Shown: positions 19,490 to 28,857, counted from the stretch's first letter. The stretch: 64,000 nucleotides of DNA from Rhodococcus qingshengii (GCF_021025955.1 NZ_JAJNCL010000004.1:310001-374000), one strand, 5' to 3'. Program-made: numbers and translations. The notes: generated by a model from the sequence alone, not told the origin.

Positions 19490-20692
19490 ATGATCAGTTC
19501 CACGAATTCCTCTCAGACGGTCCCGCCACAGGCTCGGGGCTTCGTTCCAGCATTGGACGGTATGCGTGGATTGGCCGCGCTCGGCGTCCTCGTCACCCAT
19601 GTTGCGTTCCAGACGGGTGAAGCGCAGTCCGGGGCGATCGGGCGCGCGTTCGGCCGACTCGATCTCGCCGTAGCGGTGTTCTTTGCTTTGTCCGGATTTC
19701 TGCTGTGGCGCCCCCACTCGGCAAAGGCTCGCGGAATCGGGCAGCCGCAGTCGACCGTCCGGTACTGGATCTCCCGCGCGACGCGCATTCTGCCGGCGTA
19801 CTGGGTGGCAGTGGTCCTGATCCTGCTGTTCCTGCCCGGCGCAGGCGGGGGCTACCAAGTGTGGCTGGCGAATCTCGGGTTGGCGCAGGTATTCGTGCCG
19901 TTGACACTCACCGAGGGGCTCACACAGATGTGGAGCCTGTCGGTCGAGGTGGCGTTCTACCTCCTGTTGCCGTTGTTCGCTTTCCTGATGGCGCGACTAC
20001 GTGGCAACTCGGCCCGGTTCCGGCTGCCGCTTCTGCTCGGGGTGTCGGTCCTGGCCTTGACGTGGGCATTCATTCCGATTCCGACGCCGGACGCCATCCA
20101 CCACGACAACTGGCTGCCCGGTTACCTGCCGTGGTTCGGCGCCGGCATGATCCTGGCCGAGCTGGCAGTGGGCCCATCGACGTGGGTGCATCGCCTCGCG
20201 CACCGTCGGGTACTCCTGACTTTTGTTGCGTTTGTCGCCTTCGTTCTCTCGTGCACCGATCTGGCCGGGCCGGAAGGTCTGGTGCGGCCTGAGCCGTGGC
20301 AGTACGCGATCAAGATTGCTCTCGGCGCGATCATCAGCTTCTCGTTGATCGCGCCCCTGGTTCTGCGCGATCAATCGCAGCATCGGTTCCTGGCCAGTCC
20401 GTTGGCGCTGGCAATTGGACGCTGGTCCTACGGACTGTTCATCTGGCACCTGGCCGTACTGAACGCTGTGTTCCCCGTGTTCGGCATAGTTCCGTTCTCG
20501 GGCAGCTACTTCTACGTCCTGGCCCTCACGGTCGTCCTGAGCGTCGCTGTGGCCTCGGCCAGTTACGCGTTGGTGGAGGAACCGGCGCGCGTTGCGGTGA
20601 CGCGGTGGGAGAAGCGTCGCCACATCGGTGAACCGGCAAAGGGCAGCGCGGCCAACCCGGTCACGACCAAGGCGACCAACATCGAGAACTGA
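19490..20692 (+). CDS. Acyltransferase 3 family membrane protein (Rv0228-like)
   Basis: A 400-residue O-acyltransferase of the OafA/NodX type that transfers acetyl or succinyl groups to envelope glycans or lipids. Near the N-terminus are PALDGMRGLAALGVLVTH, containing the RG..A....H catalytic signature, and FFALSGFLLWRPHS. About ten membrane segments follow, with the second conserved element SVEVAFYLLLPL. ATG at 19490 is taken; GTG at 19487 is equally possible. The last 130 nt overlap the end of aftD on the opposite strand. Confidence 0.9.
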   Translation: MISSTNSSQTVPPQARGFVPALDGMRGLAALGVLVTHVAFQTGEAQSGAIGRAFGRLDLAVAVFFALSGFLLWRPHSAKARGIGQPQSTVRYWISRATRILPAYWVAVVLILLFLPGAGGGYQVWLANLGLAQVFVPLTLTEGLTQMWSLSVEVAFYLLLPLFAFLMARLRGNSARFRLPLLLGVSVLALTWAFIPIPTPDAIHHDNWLPGYLPWFGAGMILAELAVGPSTWVHRLAHRRVLLTFVAFVAFVLSCTDLAGPEGLVRPEPWQYAIKIALGAIISFSLIAPLVLRDQSQHRFLASPLALAIGRWSYGLFIWHLAVLNAVFPVFGIVPFSGSYFYVLALTVVLSVAVASASYALVEEPARVAVTRWEKRRHIGEPAKGSAANPVTTKATNIEN

Positions 20693-23600
20693 ATCGCGAA
20701 CGAGTCGCCCACGTAGCCGCCCGGTGCCCGCCACGGTCCCGTCGAGAGCAGCGTGATGCCGATCATCGCCGCCACGCCGGCGGTGCCGACCAGGATTCGT
20801 GCGGTTCGAGTCGGGCCGAAGAATCGCAGCGCGGCGAGCCCGAGGATCGAGCAGACAACCGCGATCGCCGCTCCCACTCCGCCTCCGATGACGGTGGCCG
20901 CCACGAGCACGCCCACCCATCCCGCCGCGACGCTGCGCCACGGTCGGGGCGGTGTGAGGGGCTTGGACTCTCGGCGAGCGGGGACAAAAGCTGCGAACAG
21001 CAGCGGGATCAGCAACACGAGTCCGCCGAAGATGCCGAGGCGGTACCAACGGTCACTGGGGAAGTCGATGGTGACGGTTCCCGCGGTGCCTGCCGGCACG
21101 ATCCAGCCCTGCTGCCATCCGTTCACGACCACCGGCGTCAGTTCGGAACCGTCCGGCGCCGTGGCGATCCAACCGATGCTGGTGCTCTCGGGATTGACGA
21201 TCAGCTGATCGGTGGACGAGTTCGTGACGGTGAGTTCCCGGTGATTCGCCGTCCACGCGGTCGATTCGAGCGGTGTATTCCGTTGTGCGGGTGATGGATC
21301 GACAGCCGTCAGGTCGAGGTTGTCGACCGAGAACGCTGGGCCGGGTTCGACGACCACCTCGGGCTGTCCCGCAGGCAGGGTCGCCGAAGCGTCCAGGTCG
21401 CACACACGTGCCTCGACGGGTGCGCCGGTGCGTAGCTGCGCCGCCGTCGCGGTAATCGAGGTGGGGAACTGCTGTCCGTCAACCGAAATGGTCGGGCCCT
21501 CGCCGCACGGGACGGTGACGGTGCGGTTGTCGAGTGCGTCCGTGTCCTGCACTCCGGAATCGGCGATCGGGGTTCCGTCGGCCCCGATGACACCGACCTC
21601 GGCGAGGCCGGTGGGCTGCGCCTGGGCGAAGCCGAGTGCCGTCTGATCGAGGACCGGTTCCCAATCGGTGACGCTGAGGACGATCTTGTCGGTGACGTAG
21701 GGGGAGAGGGTAACTCGACTGGTCTGAGGCGTTTCGAGCTCTCGGACCTGCGGGCCGTTGCCGAGGTTCACTGCGACGCTGGTCGGCAGCGACGGGAGGG
21801 TGCCGAGCCCTCGCGTGATGTCCAGACCGGTGACCAGAGTTGGCTCGGGGAGAGTAAGTGTCAGAGTCGGTTTCGGGCCGCCGGGCTCGGTGGTGCGCTG
21901 CGGCGCCGACCACGTGGTGCGTGCGTCCCCGTCGGTGGCAGCGAAGGCAGATCCGCGGGTGTCGCCGATGTCGCTCGAACCCGAAGCCGTGATTCGGCCG
22001 GGGACGGAAAGCAGATCCTCGAGGGCGTTGCCCTGACGCGCCCGGACAGTCAGTGTCGGTGCAACGACCGTGTTTTCGGGCACCATGAGCGTGCGCTGGA
22101 AGCGGCTCGGCTCTTCGGGTATGGCCATGAATGCATTGCTGCACCGCACGCGGTCCGTCGAGTCTGCGCAGGCGTTGCGGCCGGGGAACTCCTGGCTCAG
22201 GTTCCACGCGTTCACGGATGTGCCGGCCGGCGTACTCGGCAGAACCGTGTCGAAACGGATCGGCAGGGCCTTCGGCGCGCTGCGATCGGAGAAGTCTTCG
22301 ACGGAGAGTTCGCTGATGCCGAACTGTGTCCCAGGCGATCCGTTTTCGGTGTGAGTTGCCGTGATGCGTACCCACGGAGTGTTGCCGCCCGGGATCGAGA
22401 CGGTGATGGGCTCGCCCGGACGCTCCACCTTCACCGCCGTGCTGCCGTTCGGTGTGGAGACCTCGAGCCATTTGACAGGGGCGCCGATCGCAGCGGCACT
22501 GGTGGTCAGGTGGAGCAGGCCACTGGAAATCGGTGCGTCGAAGTCGATCTGCAACCACTGACCCAGTGCGCGCTCGATGCCGTTGCTGAACCAACCGGTG
22601 GCCGGATCGCCGTCGACCGTCGATGCGGGGCTACTCGACGGCGAGGTGCCTCCCAGTTGGGTGGCATCGGAGGCAGCGCTGGAAACGGTGATCGAAGCTC
22701 CGCTCCAACGGCCTTCCACGAGAGGCGTGTTCGCTACCGGGTAGTCGGGCACCAGATTGTAGGTACGACGAGCGTCGTCAGGGGTGCGCAGGGCGGAACT
22801 GTGGTTGTCGACCTGACCGAAATCGGTCTCGCGATCGCGCGGGGTGTCGGTGACGGTGACCGAATCGACGGGCAGTCCCGCAGCTTCGGCGTCGGCGGCA
22901 AGAATCATCGGCCCGGTCCCCGGAACCATGCCGCTTTCGTGAAGGCGCACAGCTGATTCCGGCCCACCTTGTACACGCGGAACCTGGTTCAGGTCGACGG
23001 AGTACGGTCCACTGACCGCCGGGGTGCCGTCGGGCGGGGTGACCTCGAAGATCTCGATGGCCGGGTAACCGGGACGCAGATCGCTGTCCGCGACCAGCCC
23101 TTCGATCGGTTCGGGGCTGTCGTCTTCACCGAAGTGGGCGACTCGCTCGATCCCCGGCGAGCCTGCGACCGCCTGGTGCACGAGTATCGGCCTGGCCGAG
23201 CGCGACGTCTCGCCGTCGAGGTCGTTGCGCATCACCAGGTAGTGGATGCCCTGCCCAAGCAAGGTCTGCGCGAGGCCGTCCGACGGACGTCCGTCGGCGA
23301 TGAGGCGTTGCACCGAATCGAGCGCTCGGATGGCACCGGGAGGGGTAAGCGGGACCGAGTCACGCACCGCCCACGGCGTACTCGCCAACGCCTGAAGCGG
23401 TTCGTCACGCGTCAGACCCCAGACCTGGCTGCCGAACGGTGCTCCCGGGACGACCAGGGCACGTTCGGCTTCCGATCCTGGTGAGGTGTTGTCCTCGAGC
23501 CACTGCGCTGCTTCGTTCCAGTACGAGGGGACGTCCGGATACGCACCGCGGGGAGCGAGTTTTCCCGTCCAGGCCAAGGCAGTCGAGAGGGTGAGGGCAA

Positions 23601-24945
23601 CGAGGATCAGGCTGGTCAGTGCAACCATCGGTTCGCGCTCGGGATGGGCGAACGCGCGGCGCCATCGGGCGAGTGGAACCGATCCCGGCAGCGGCACTTT
23701 GGCCAGCAGGTGTGCGAGTCCGAGCACCAGCGGTAGACGGACCAGCGGCTCGAGCTTGTGGACGTTGCGCAGCGGAGCGCCCGCCGAGTCGAGGAACAGA
23801 CGCACCGACTCCGATACCGGCGAGCTGAGTTCACCTACGTACCCCGCGGCCAGACCGGTGATACCGACGAACAGGATGAGCGTCAGCCGGCCGCGAGCGG
23901 GCATGGACCGCATGCAGAGCCCGGCGAGGCCGGCAGCGGCAACCAGACCGGTGGCGACAACTGCTGCGGGCTGGGTGACCAGAACGGCGCCGGCAATGCG
24001 TTCGGGGGAGACGAACGGGGTCCAACTGTCCGTGCCGCGCAGTATCTCGGCGAGCGACGCCCATTGAGTGGTGACACCGGCGGACTCGATGTAGTCCAGG
24101 AACGGTGGGCTGATCTTGCCGAGCAGCAGTAGCGGCACGATCCACCACAGGGTGCCGAGAGCGACGAACAGGGTCCACCAGGCGGTGAACGTCAGCCACG
24201 TTCGGTTGGGTTTGTGCGAGAGCCACCAGATGATCGCGACAAGGCAGGCCGCGGCGGTGGCGACGGCATTGATCGAACCCATGAGAGCGACGGCAAGCGC
24301 GGATTGTGCGGCCAACCGCCTCAACCCCCGTGATTGGTTAGGGAGTCCAGGGACTCCTTTTCCACGCACAGGGCCGAAGGCCAAGACCACCGGCAACAAC
24401 ACCCACGGCGCCAGCATCATCGGCAGGGTTTCCGAGGAAATCGAACCGAGCGTGGTCAGCACGCGGGGAGAAAGCACAAAGGCAACCGCTGCGATGACGC
24501 GCGAACTACGGCTGCCGATGCCGAGAGCCTCGGCAACTCGGATGATGCCCCAGAAACCTGCGATCAGAAGCAGCGCCCACCAGATGCGCTGGGTGATCCA
24601 CGGCGGAACGTTCACCAACTCGCCGAGCGCGAAGAACGGCCCATGCGGAAAGAAATATCCGTAGGCCTGGTTCTGAACCTGGCCGAGCGGGGCTTGACTA
24701 CTCCACTGATGCGACGCGCGTTCGAGAAAACCGAACGGATTCTGCGTCAGGTCGTACTTGGTGTCAGCGGTGATCAGACCCGGCGATTGCAGAAAAGTGA
24801 GAAGAAACGCTACGACGGAGGCGCCGAACAGCCACCGCTTCGACAGGGGCTCTGCTGACGGGGCGGTGTCTAACGAAGACACCGCTGCGTCGGCGGAAGA
24901 ACGGGAACTCGCGAGGCCTGCGCTCTCAGCGGCTGCCGTACTCAA
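20563..24945 (-). CDS. aftD: Alpha-(1->3)-arabinofuranosyltransferase AftD
   Basis: GT-C enzyme that adds arabinofuranose from decaprenyl-phosphoarabinose to arabinogalactan or lipoarabinomannan on the outer face of the membrane. The 1460-residue product has the size of mycobacterial AftD (Rv0236c). It has multiple membrane segments over roughly residues 35-470, a long extracytoplasmic part that includes an F5/8C-like carbohydrate-binding segment near residues 750-890 (STVDGDPATGWFSNG), and three to four more membrane segments after about residue 1290. The likely start is a TTG overlapping the last 20 nt of the DUF2613 gene; a GTG at 24882 is the alternative. The 3' end overlaps the acyltransferase gene by 130 nt. 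Confidence 0.93.
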   Translation of the reverse strand: MSTAAAESAGLASSRSSADAAVSSLDTAPSAEPLSKRWLFGASVVAFLLTFLQSPGLITADTKYDLTQNPFGFLERASHQWSSQAPLGQVQNQAYGYFFPHGPFFALGELVNVPPWITQRIWWALLLIAGFWGIIRVAEALGIGSRSSRVIAAVAFVLSPRVLTTLGSISSETLPMMLAPWVLLPVVLAFGPVRGKGVPGLPNQSRGLRRLAAQSALAVALMGSINAVATAAACLVAIIWWLSHKPNRTWLTFTAWWTLFVALGTLWWIVPLLLLGKISPPFLDYIESAGVTTQWASLAEILRGTDSWTPFVSPERIAGAVLVTQPAAVVATGLVAAAGLAGLCMRSMPARGRLTLILFVGITGLAAGYVGELSSPVSESVRLFLDSAGAPLRNVHKLEPLVRLPLVLGLAHLLAKVPLPGSVPLARWRRAFAHPEREPMVALTSLILVALTLSTALAWTGKLAPRGAYPDVPSYWNEAAQWLEDNTSPGSEAERALVVPGAPFGSQVWGLTRDEPLQALASTPWAVRDSVPLTPPGAIRALDSVQRLIADGRPSDGLAQTLLGQGIHYLVMRNDLDGETSRSARPILVHQAVAGSPGIERVAHFGEDDSPEPIEGLVADSDLRPGYPAIEIFEVTPPDGTPAVSGPYSVDLNQVPRVQGGPESAVRLHESGMVPGTGPMILAADAEAAGLPVDSVTVTDTPRDRETDFGQVDNHSSALRTPDDARRTYNLVPDYPVANTPLVEGRWSGASITVSSAASDATQLGGTSPSSSPASTVDGDPATGWFSNGIERALGQWLQIDFDAPISSGLLHLTTSAAAIGAPVKWLEVSTPNGSTAVKVERPGEPITVSIPGGNTPWVRITATHTENGSPGTQFGISELSVEDFSDRSAPKALPIRFDTVLPSTPAGTSVNAWNLSQEFPGRNACADSTDRVRCSNAFMAIPEEPSRFQRTLMVPENTVVAPTLTVRARQGNALEDLLSVPGRITASGSSDIGDTRGSAFAATDGDARTTWSAPQRTTEPGGPKPTLTLTLPEPTLVTGLDITRGLGTLPSLPTSVAVNLGNGPQVRELETPQTSRVTLSPYVTDKIVLSVTDWEPVLDQTALGFAQAQPTGLAEVGVIGADGTPIADSGVQDTDALDNRTVTVPCGEGPTISVDGQQFPTSITATAAQLRTGAPVEARVCDLDASATLPAGQPEVVVEPGPAFSVDNLDLTAVDPSPAQRNTPLESTAWTANHRELTVTNSSTDQLIVNPESTSIGWIATAPDGSELTPVVVNGWQQGWIVPAGTAGTVTIDFPSDRWYRLGIFGGLVLLIPLLFAAFVPARRESKPLTPPRPWRSVAAGWVGVLVAATVIGGGVGAAIAVVCSILGLAALRFFGPTRTARILVGTAGVAAMIGITLLSTGPWRAPGGYVGDSFAIQFSMLVALVVTGLAALPFAGSPMWRRFSHRVTATRAGSSTNA

Positions 24946-25099
24946 CCTGGTTCAGCACGGAAGAATCTGCGTTTCCGCTGCGGTCGATCTCGGGACGAGT
25001 GTTGTCCGACGCGGCGGCCGTGACACCGAAGATGACGCCGGCACCCAGGACGGCACCGATGACAGCGCTGGCCACACCGGGGACAAGGAACTTCGTCAT
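24926..25099 (-). CDS. DUF2613 small membrane/secreted protein (Rv0236A-like)
   Basis: A 57-residue product beginning MTKFLVPGVASAVIGAVLG. It has one hydrophobic helix (about residues 4-29) and a short polar tail ending NQVEYGSR. This matches the small protein family encoded next to AftD in mycobacteria (Rv0236A). The gene is upstream of aftD on the same strand and overlaps its start by 20 nt, so the two are translationally coupled and a role as an AftD subunit or chaperone is plausible. Structural work on mycobacterial AftD found an acyl carrier protein bound, not this peptide, so partnership is inferred from position only. Confidence 0.85.
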   Translation of the reverse strand: MTKFLVPGVASAVIGAVLGAGVIFGVTAAASDNTRPEIDRSGNADSSVLNQVEYGSR

Positions 25100-25228
25100 C
25101 GCGGATCTCCCAATTGGTCGTTAGTCGGTCGTTCGCGGTCGGACGGACTTACCGGCCCGTACGAACTGCTCGGGTCAAGGTATCACCCGCACTCGAGAAT
25201 CCGGACGATTACCCTCGTGACGTGCTGG

Positions 25229-26317
25229 TCAGTCGAGGGTTTCGGCACCGAGCGCGGTTAACAGGGTGCGCAGTTTCGTGGACGTCTCGTCGAGCTCGTC
25301 CTGCGGGTCCGATTCGGCGACAATTCCGCCACCCGCGCTGGCCCAGGCACTGAGCCCGTCTGCATTGATCTCGGCGCAGCGGATGGCGACCACCCAATCC
25401 CCGTCGCCGGCGTGGTCGCACCAGCCGACGGCGCCACCGTAGAAACGGCGTGGCTCTTCGGTCTCGCGGATGACTTTCAGTGCCGCGTCAGTGGGTGTTC
25501 CGCACAGCGCCGGCGTCGGATGCAGGGCGATAGCGAGGTCGAGCGCAGTTGTGTCGTCTCGCAGCGTGCCGCGGATCGGGCTGGCCAAGTGCCAGACCTC
25601 GTGGGTATTGGTCAGCTCGGGTATCGCCGGTACCGACAATTCACTGCACATCGGTTGCAGGATCTCGCGGATCCATGAGGTCACGAAGGCGTGCTCGGCC
25701 AGGTTCTTCGTCGAATGCAGAAGGCTCTCGCCTGCCTCGCGGTCTTGATCGGCGTCAGCGGACCGCTTTGCGGTCCCTGCCAACGGGCGACAAGTCACGA
25801 CGCGCCCGCGTCGACTGACCAACACCTCTGGTGTTGCGCCGACCAGGCTGTGGCCCTCGAATTCGGCTCCCGCCGCAGAGAGGTCGACGGCAAAGGTGTT
25901 GGCCACGGGATTGAGCGCCGCCATGCGTGCGGCGAGCGCTGCCGGGGAGATCGGGGTCTGCGTCCGAAGCTCCACAGTGCGAGCCGCGACAACTTTGTCG
26001 ACCTCTCCGCTGCGGAGGCGTGCGATCAACTTTTCCACCCGACGGAGATGCTCCGACGACGACGGGATCTCTCGGCCGACCCGGGTCGTGGGCAGTGCCT
26101 GGGGATCAACCGGTTGCCACGGCCGGGGCGTGATCGTTGCCTCGGCAGGCTCGTACAACGCCGTGGCGGCAGCCGGGTCGAAAGGGAGAGCACCGACGAT
26201 CAGCTTTGCCGAACCCGCCGACAAAGCGTTGGCAGCCGCGTCGGAGCTGTCGAAGCTGCGTCGTACGCCGCGGGTGACCACGCTGTGATCGGGGCGCGAG
26301 AGAACAAAACCGTCCAT
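25229..26317 (-). CDS. entC: Isochorismate synthase
   Basis: Converts chorismate to isochorismate for menaquinone or catecholate siderophores. The 362-residue product has the chorismate-binding fold. It contains VDKVVAART with the catalytic Lys, HPTPALCGTP, RRFYGGAVGW and the metal-binding Glu of IRCAEI near the C-terminus. No other men or ent gene adjoins it, so the pathway is not settled by context; the M. tuberculosis homologue Rv3215 is annotated entC and assigned to menaquinone. Confidence 0.9.
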   Translation of the reverse strand: MDGFVLSRPDHSVVTRGVRRSFDSSDAAANALSAGSAKLIVGALPFDPAAATALYEPAEATITPRPWQPVDPQALPTTRVGREIPSSSEHLRRVEKLIARLRSGEVDKVVAARTVELRTQTPISPAALAARMAALNPVANTFAVDLSAAGAEFEGHSLVGATPEVLVSRRGRVVTCRPLAGTAKRSADADQDREAGESLLHSTKNLAEHAFVTSWIREILQPMCSELSVPAIPELTNTHEVWHLASPIRGTLRDDTTALDLAIALHPTPALCGTPTDAALKVIRETEEPRRFYGGAVGWCDHAGDGDWVVAIRCAEINADGLSAWASAGGGIVAESDPQDELDETSTKLRTLLTALGAETLD

Positions 26318-26362
26318 GGTGCATTCGACACTAGTCGGCCGCGGATCAGGAATGCGCGAAGG

Positions 26363-26830
26363 TCACTTACCTGGAGGGACGATCAACACCGGCCGATGAC
26401 TGTGACGCAGAACATGATCCGCGACGCTGCTCTGCAGAAGCGACCGCAAACCCGTCGTACCGCGGGTGCCGGTCACGATGATGTCGACGTCCAATTCGTC
26501 TGCGGTTTCGACGATTGCAGACCAGATCGCGGATCGGCACTCGGCGCTTCTACCTTCGACGGTCAGGCCCGCGGCTTCGGCCAGCGCGACGCCCTCGGCG
26601 AGGGTGACTTTGGCGTCGGTGTACGCGATGTCCTCGACGTCGTCGTCGGGAACCCACTCCGGTTGCATCACCCCGGACAGGCCGGACATGCGAGCGGCCT
26701 GGCGAACCATCGGCTCCCAGGCGGTGACGAGAACAGCACGATTGGCGGAGAGGAAACGCCCCGCATAGTTGACGGCGCGCTTGGCGTTGTCGGAACCGTC
26801 GTACGCGATGAGCATCAGACCTTGTGGCAT
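26363..26830 (-). CDS. Universal stress protein (UspA family)
   Basis: A 155-residue single-domain USP that binds ATP. It has LMLIAYDGSDNAKRAV at the N-terminus and the nucleotide loop VTGTRGTTGLRSLLQSSVA before HRPVLIVP at the C-terminus. GAGGAGG precedes the start, where GTG (26833) and ATG (26830) are adjacent; I take the ATG. The isochorismate synthase gene lies 45 nt downstream. Confidence 0.92.
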   Translation of the reverse strand: MPQGLMLIAYDGSDNAKRAVNYAGRFLSANRAVLVTAWEPMVRQAARMSGLSGVMQPEWVPDDDVEDIAYTDAKVTLAEGVALAEAAGLTVEGRSAECRSAIWSAIVETADELDVDIIVTGTRGTTGLRSLLQSSVADHVLRHSHRPVLIVPPGK

Positions 26831-26931
26831 CACGACCTCCTCGTCAGCGGGGGAATCGGTTCTCTTCCAGGCTACCGTCCCGATGTGCCCGTGAGGGAGT
26901 GTATGGGTACCGGGTCCGTTACGGTCGAGGT

Positions 26932-28116
26932 ATGCGGATCAAGTTTCTGAAGGCTGCGACGACCATTGCTTTGTGCGGAGGGTTGGTTGCGGGATGCTCA
27001 GGCGAAAACGGGACCGCTGATCCTGTTTCGAGCGCCACGCCCAGCACCAGCACAAGCACCGAGATCACGTCGACGCCTGCGTCATCCAGCTCGGCGCCCG
27101 TCGCCGCGTCGTGCGGTAGCGACCTTCTGGCTTCGCTGTCCCTACGTCAGAAACTTGCCCAGCTGCTCAACGTCGGCGTCACCGGGACCGACGACGCGTT
27201 GTCGATCGTGCAGAACGAGGAGATCGGCGGTATCTTCGTCGGAAGCTGGACTGATCAGTCGATGCTCACCAATCGCGAAGTGCCGCAGGTTGCTTCGGCG
27301 TCGAAGTTGCCGTTGATGGTGACGATCGACGAGGAAGGTGGACGGGTTTCGCGCGTCGCGGACATCCTCGGTCCCGATCCGTCGGCCAGGGAAACTGCGC
27401 AGACCATGACAGTGGAACTGACGTACCAGATGGCACTCGAGCGTGGACGCGGTTTGAAGGATCTCGGGATCACGGTCAACTACGCGCCAGACGTCGATGT
27501 CAGCAGCCAACCCGACGACTCCGTGATCGGTGACCGCTCGTACTCCGACGACCCCGAGACCGTGGTTGCCTACGCCGGTGCGTACGCGCAAGGCATGCGC
27601 GACGCCGGAATCTTCCCGGTGATCAAGCACTTTCCCGGGCACGGCAGCGCGTCGGGTGACTCGCACCGAGGTGAGGTGACCACGCCGCCGCTGCAGGATC
27701 TGATCGCGTCGGACCTGATTCCCTTCCGTGAACTGTCGGGGACCGGAGTCGGCGTCATGATGGGCCATCTCGAGGTTCCCGGTCTGACCGAGCCTGGCAC
27801 GCCTGCCAGCATCAGTCCCGCCGCCGTTGCGTTGCTTCGAGACGGAGTGGGTTACGGCGCAGCGCCGTTCACCGGTCCGGTGTTCACCGACGACCTCAGC
27901 GGTATGCAGGCGATCACCGACCGATATGATATTGCCGACGCCGTTCAGGCTGCACTTGCGGCAGGCGTCGATCAGGCATTGTGGCTGACCACCGACGACG
28001 TACCGCGGGTTCTCGACCAACTCGAGCAGGCCGTCGCGTCGGGTGCGCTTCCGCAGGCCCGAGTCGATCAGGCCGTCGTCACGGTTGCCGCGGCCAAAGG
28101 TGCCGTGACCTGCTGA
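26932..28116 (+). CDS. lpqI: Beta-N-acetylglucosaminidase lipoprotein, GH3 (LpqI)
   Basis: GH3 enzyme that trims GlcNAc from peptidoglycan fragments in wall recycling. The 394-residue product has a signal peptide ending in the lipobox VAGC (Cys22), a Ser/Thr-rich linker to about residue 60, and a single catalytic barrel. It shows the NagZ-type loop KHFPGHGSASGDSH with the acid/base His near residue 240 and the nucleophile Asp in VFTDDLSGM near residue 320. M. tuberculosis LpqI (Rv0237) occupies the same place next to Rv0236A and Rv0238. TACGGT six nucleotides before the ATG suggests a leaderless message. Confidence 0.92.
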   Translation: MRIKFLKAATTIALCGGLVAGCSGENGTADPVSSATPSTSTSTEITSTPASSSSAPVAASCGSDLLASLSLRQKLAQLLNVGVTGTDDALSIVQNEEIGGIFVGSWTDQSMLTNREVPQVASASKLPLMVTIDEEGGRVSRVADILGPDPSARETAQTMTVELTYQMALERGRGLKDLGITVNYAPDVDVSSQPDDSVIGDRSYSDDPETVVAYAGAYAQGMRDAGIFPVIKHFPGHGSASGDSHRGEVTTPPLQDLIASDLIPFRELSGTGVGVMMGHLEVPGLTEPGTPASISPAAVALLRDGVGYGAAPFTGPVFTDDLSGMQAITDRYDIADAVQAALAAGVDQALWLTTDDVPRVLDQLEQAVASGALPQARVDQAVVTVAAAKGAVTC

Positions 28117-28142
28117 GTCGAAGCTGCGATTCGACGCACAAT

Positions 28143-28158
28143 CTTACCGTAGAGTAAG
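28143..28158. promoter_or_regulatory. Palindromic operator, copy 1 (before tetR)
   Basis: CTTACCGTAGAGTAAG: half-sites CTTAC and GTAAG, core TTACC-N4-AGTAA, 31 bp before the TetR start codon. The same pattern recurs at 31173-31188 and 43142-43155. Confidence 0.65.
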
Positions 28159-28188
28159 GTCGACATTTACCCTGTGGTTGGAGGAAGC

Positions 28189-28788
28189 ATGGCCGGCGGT
28201 ACCAAGCGACTGCCACGCGCAGTGCGTGAGCAGCAGATGCTCGACGCAGCTGTGGACGTGTTCTCCGACAGGGGGTTTCACGAAACTTCGATGGACGCCA
28301 TCGCGGCCAAAGCCGAGATCTCGAAGCCGATGCTGTACCTGTACTACGGCTCGAAGGAAGAGCTGTTCGCGGCGTGCATTCATCGTGAAGGACTTCGCTT
28401 CCTCGAGGCACTCGCCCCGGCCGGCGCGCCCAACCTGACTCCGCGCGAACAATTGCGCGCCGCTCTCGAGGGCTTCCTCGGGTTCGTGGGCGCAAACCGC
28501 AAGTCGTGGATGGTGCTCTACCGTCAGGCCGTCGGGCAGCAGGCTTTTGCGGGAACGGTGCAGTCCAGTCGCGATCGGTTGATCGAGTTGACCGCGCATC
28601 TGCTCGAGTCCAGCACCAAGGATCCTGATGCCGCGCACGATTACGGGATCATCGCCATCGCGCTCGTCGGTGCCGGTGAGGCAGTAGCCGACCGAGTCGC
28701 GGGTGGGGAAATCGAAGTGGATGCCGCAGCGGACCTACTCGAATCCCTCGCGTGGCGCGGTCTGTCGGGCAAGAAGAAGTCCGAGTAG
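28189..28788 (+). CDS. TetR family regulator (Rv0238-like)
   Basis: A 199-residue regulator. The helix-turn-helix is at about residues 12-58 (FHETSMDAIAAKAEISKP, then YLYYGSKEELF), and the rest is a helical ligand-binding domain. GGAGG stands before the ATG at 28189. It follows lpqI and precedes the fatty-acyl genes htdX, fabG4 and fadA2, the order seen around Rv0238 in M. tuberculosis. A palindrome directly upstream recurs in front of fabG4/fadA2 and fadE5, which makes this protein the best candidate repressor of that set. The ligand may be an acyl-CoA; this is inference. Confidence 0.92.
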   Translation: MAGGTKRLPRAVREQQMLDAAVDVFSDRGFHETSMDAIAAKAEISKPMLYLYYGSKEELFAACIHREGLRFLEALAPAGAPNLTPREQLRAALEGFLGFVGANRKSWMVLYRQAVGQQAFAGTVQSSRDRLIELTAHLLESSTKDPDAAHDYGIIAIALVGAGEAVADRVAGGEIEVDAAADLLESLAWRGLSGKKKSE

Positions 28789-28804
28789 CCCCCAAAAACG
28801 AATC

Positions 28805-28857
28805 TGAGCGAACGTACCTTTCAGTGCGTCCAAGGCGCCGAAAGGTACGTTCGCTCA
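28805..28857. terminator. Perfect 18-bp inverted repeat between convergent genes
   Basis: TGAGCGAACGTACCTTTC is matched by an exact inverted copy at 28840-28857 across a 17-nt loop. It lies between the convergent tetR and htdX genes, so it probably ends transcription from both sides. The length and perfection also fit a dispersed palindromic repeat; no second copy occurs in this window. Confidence 0.7.
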
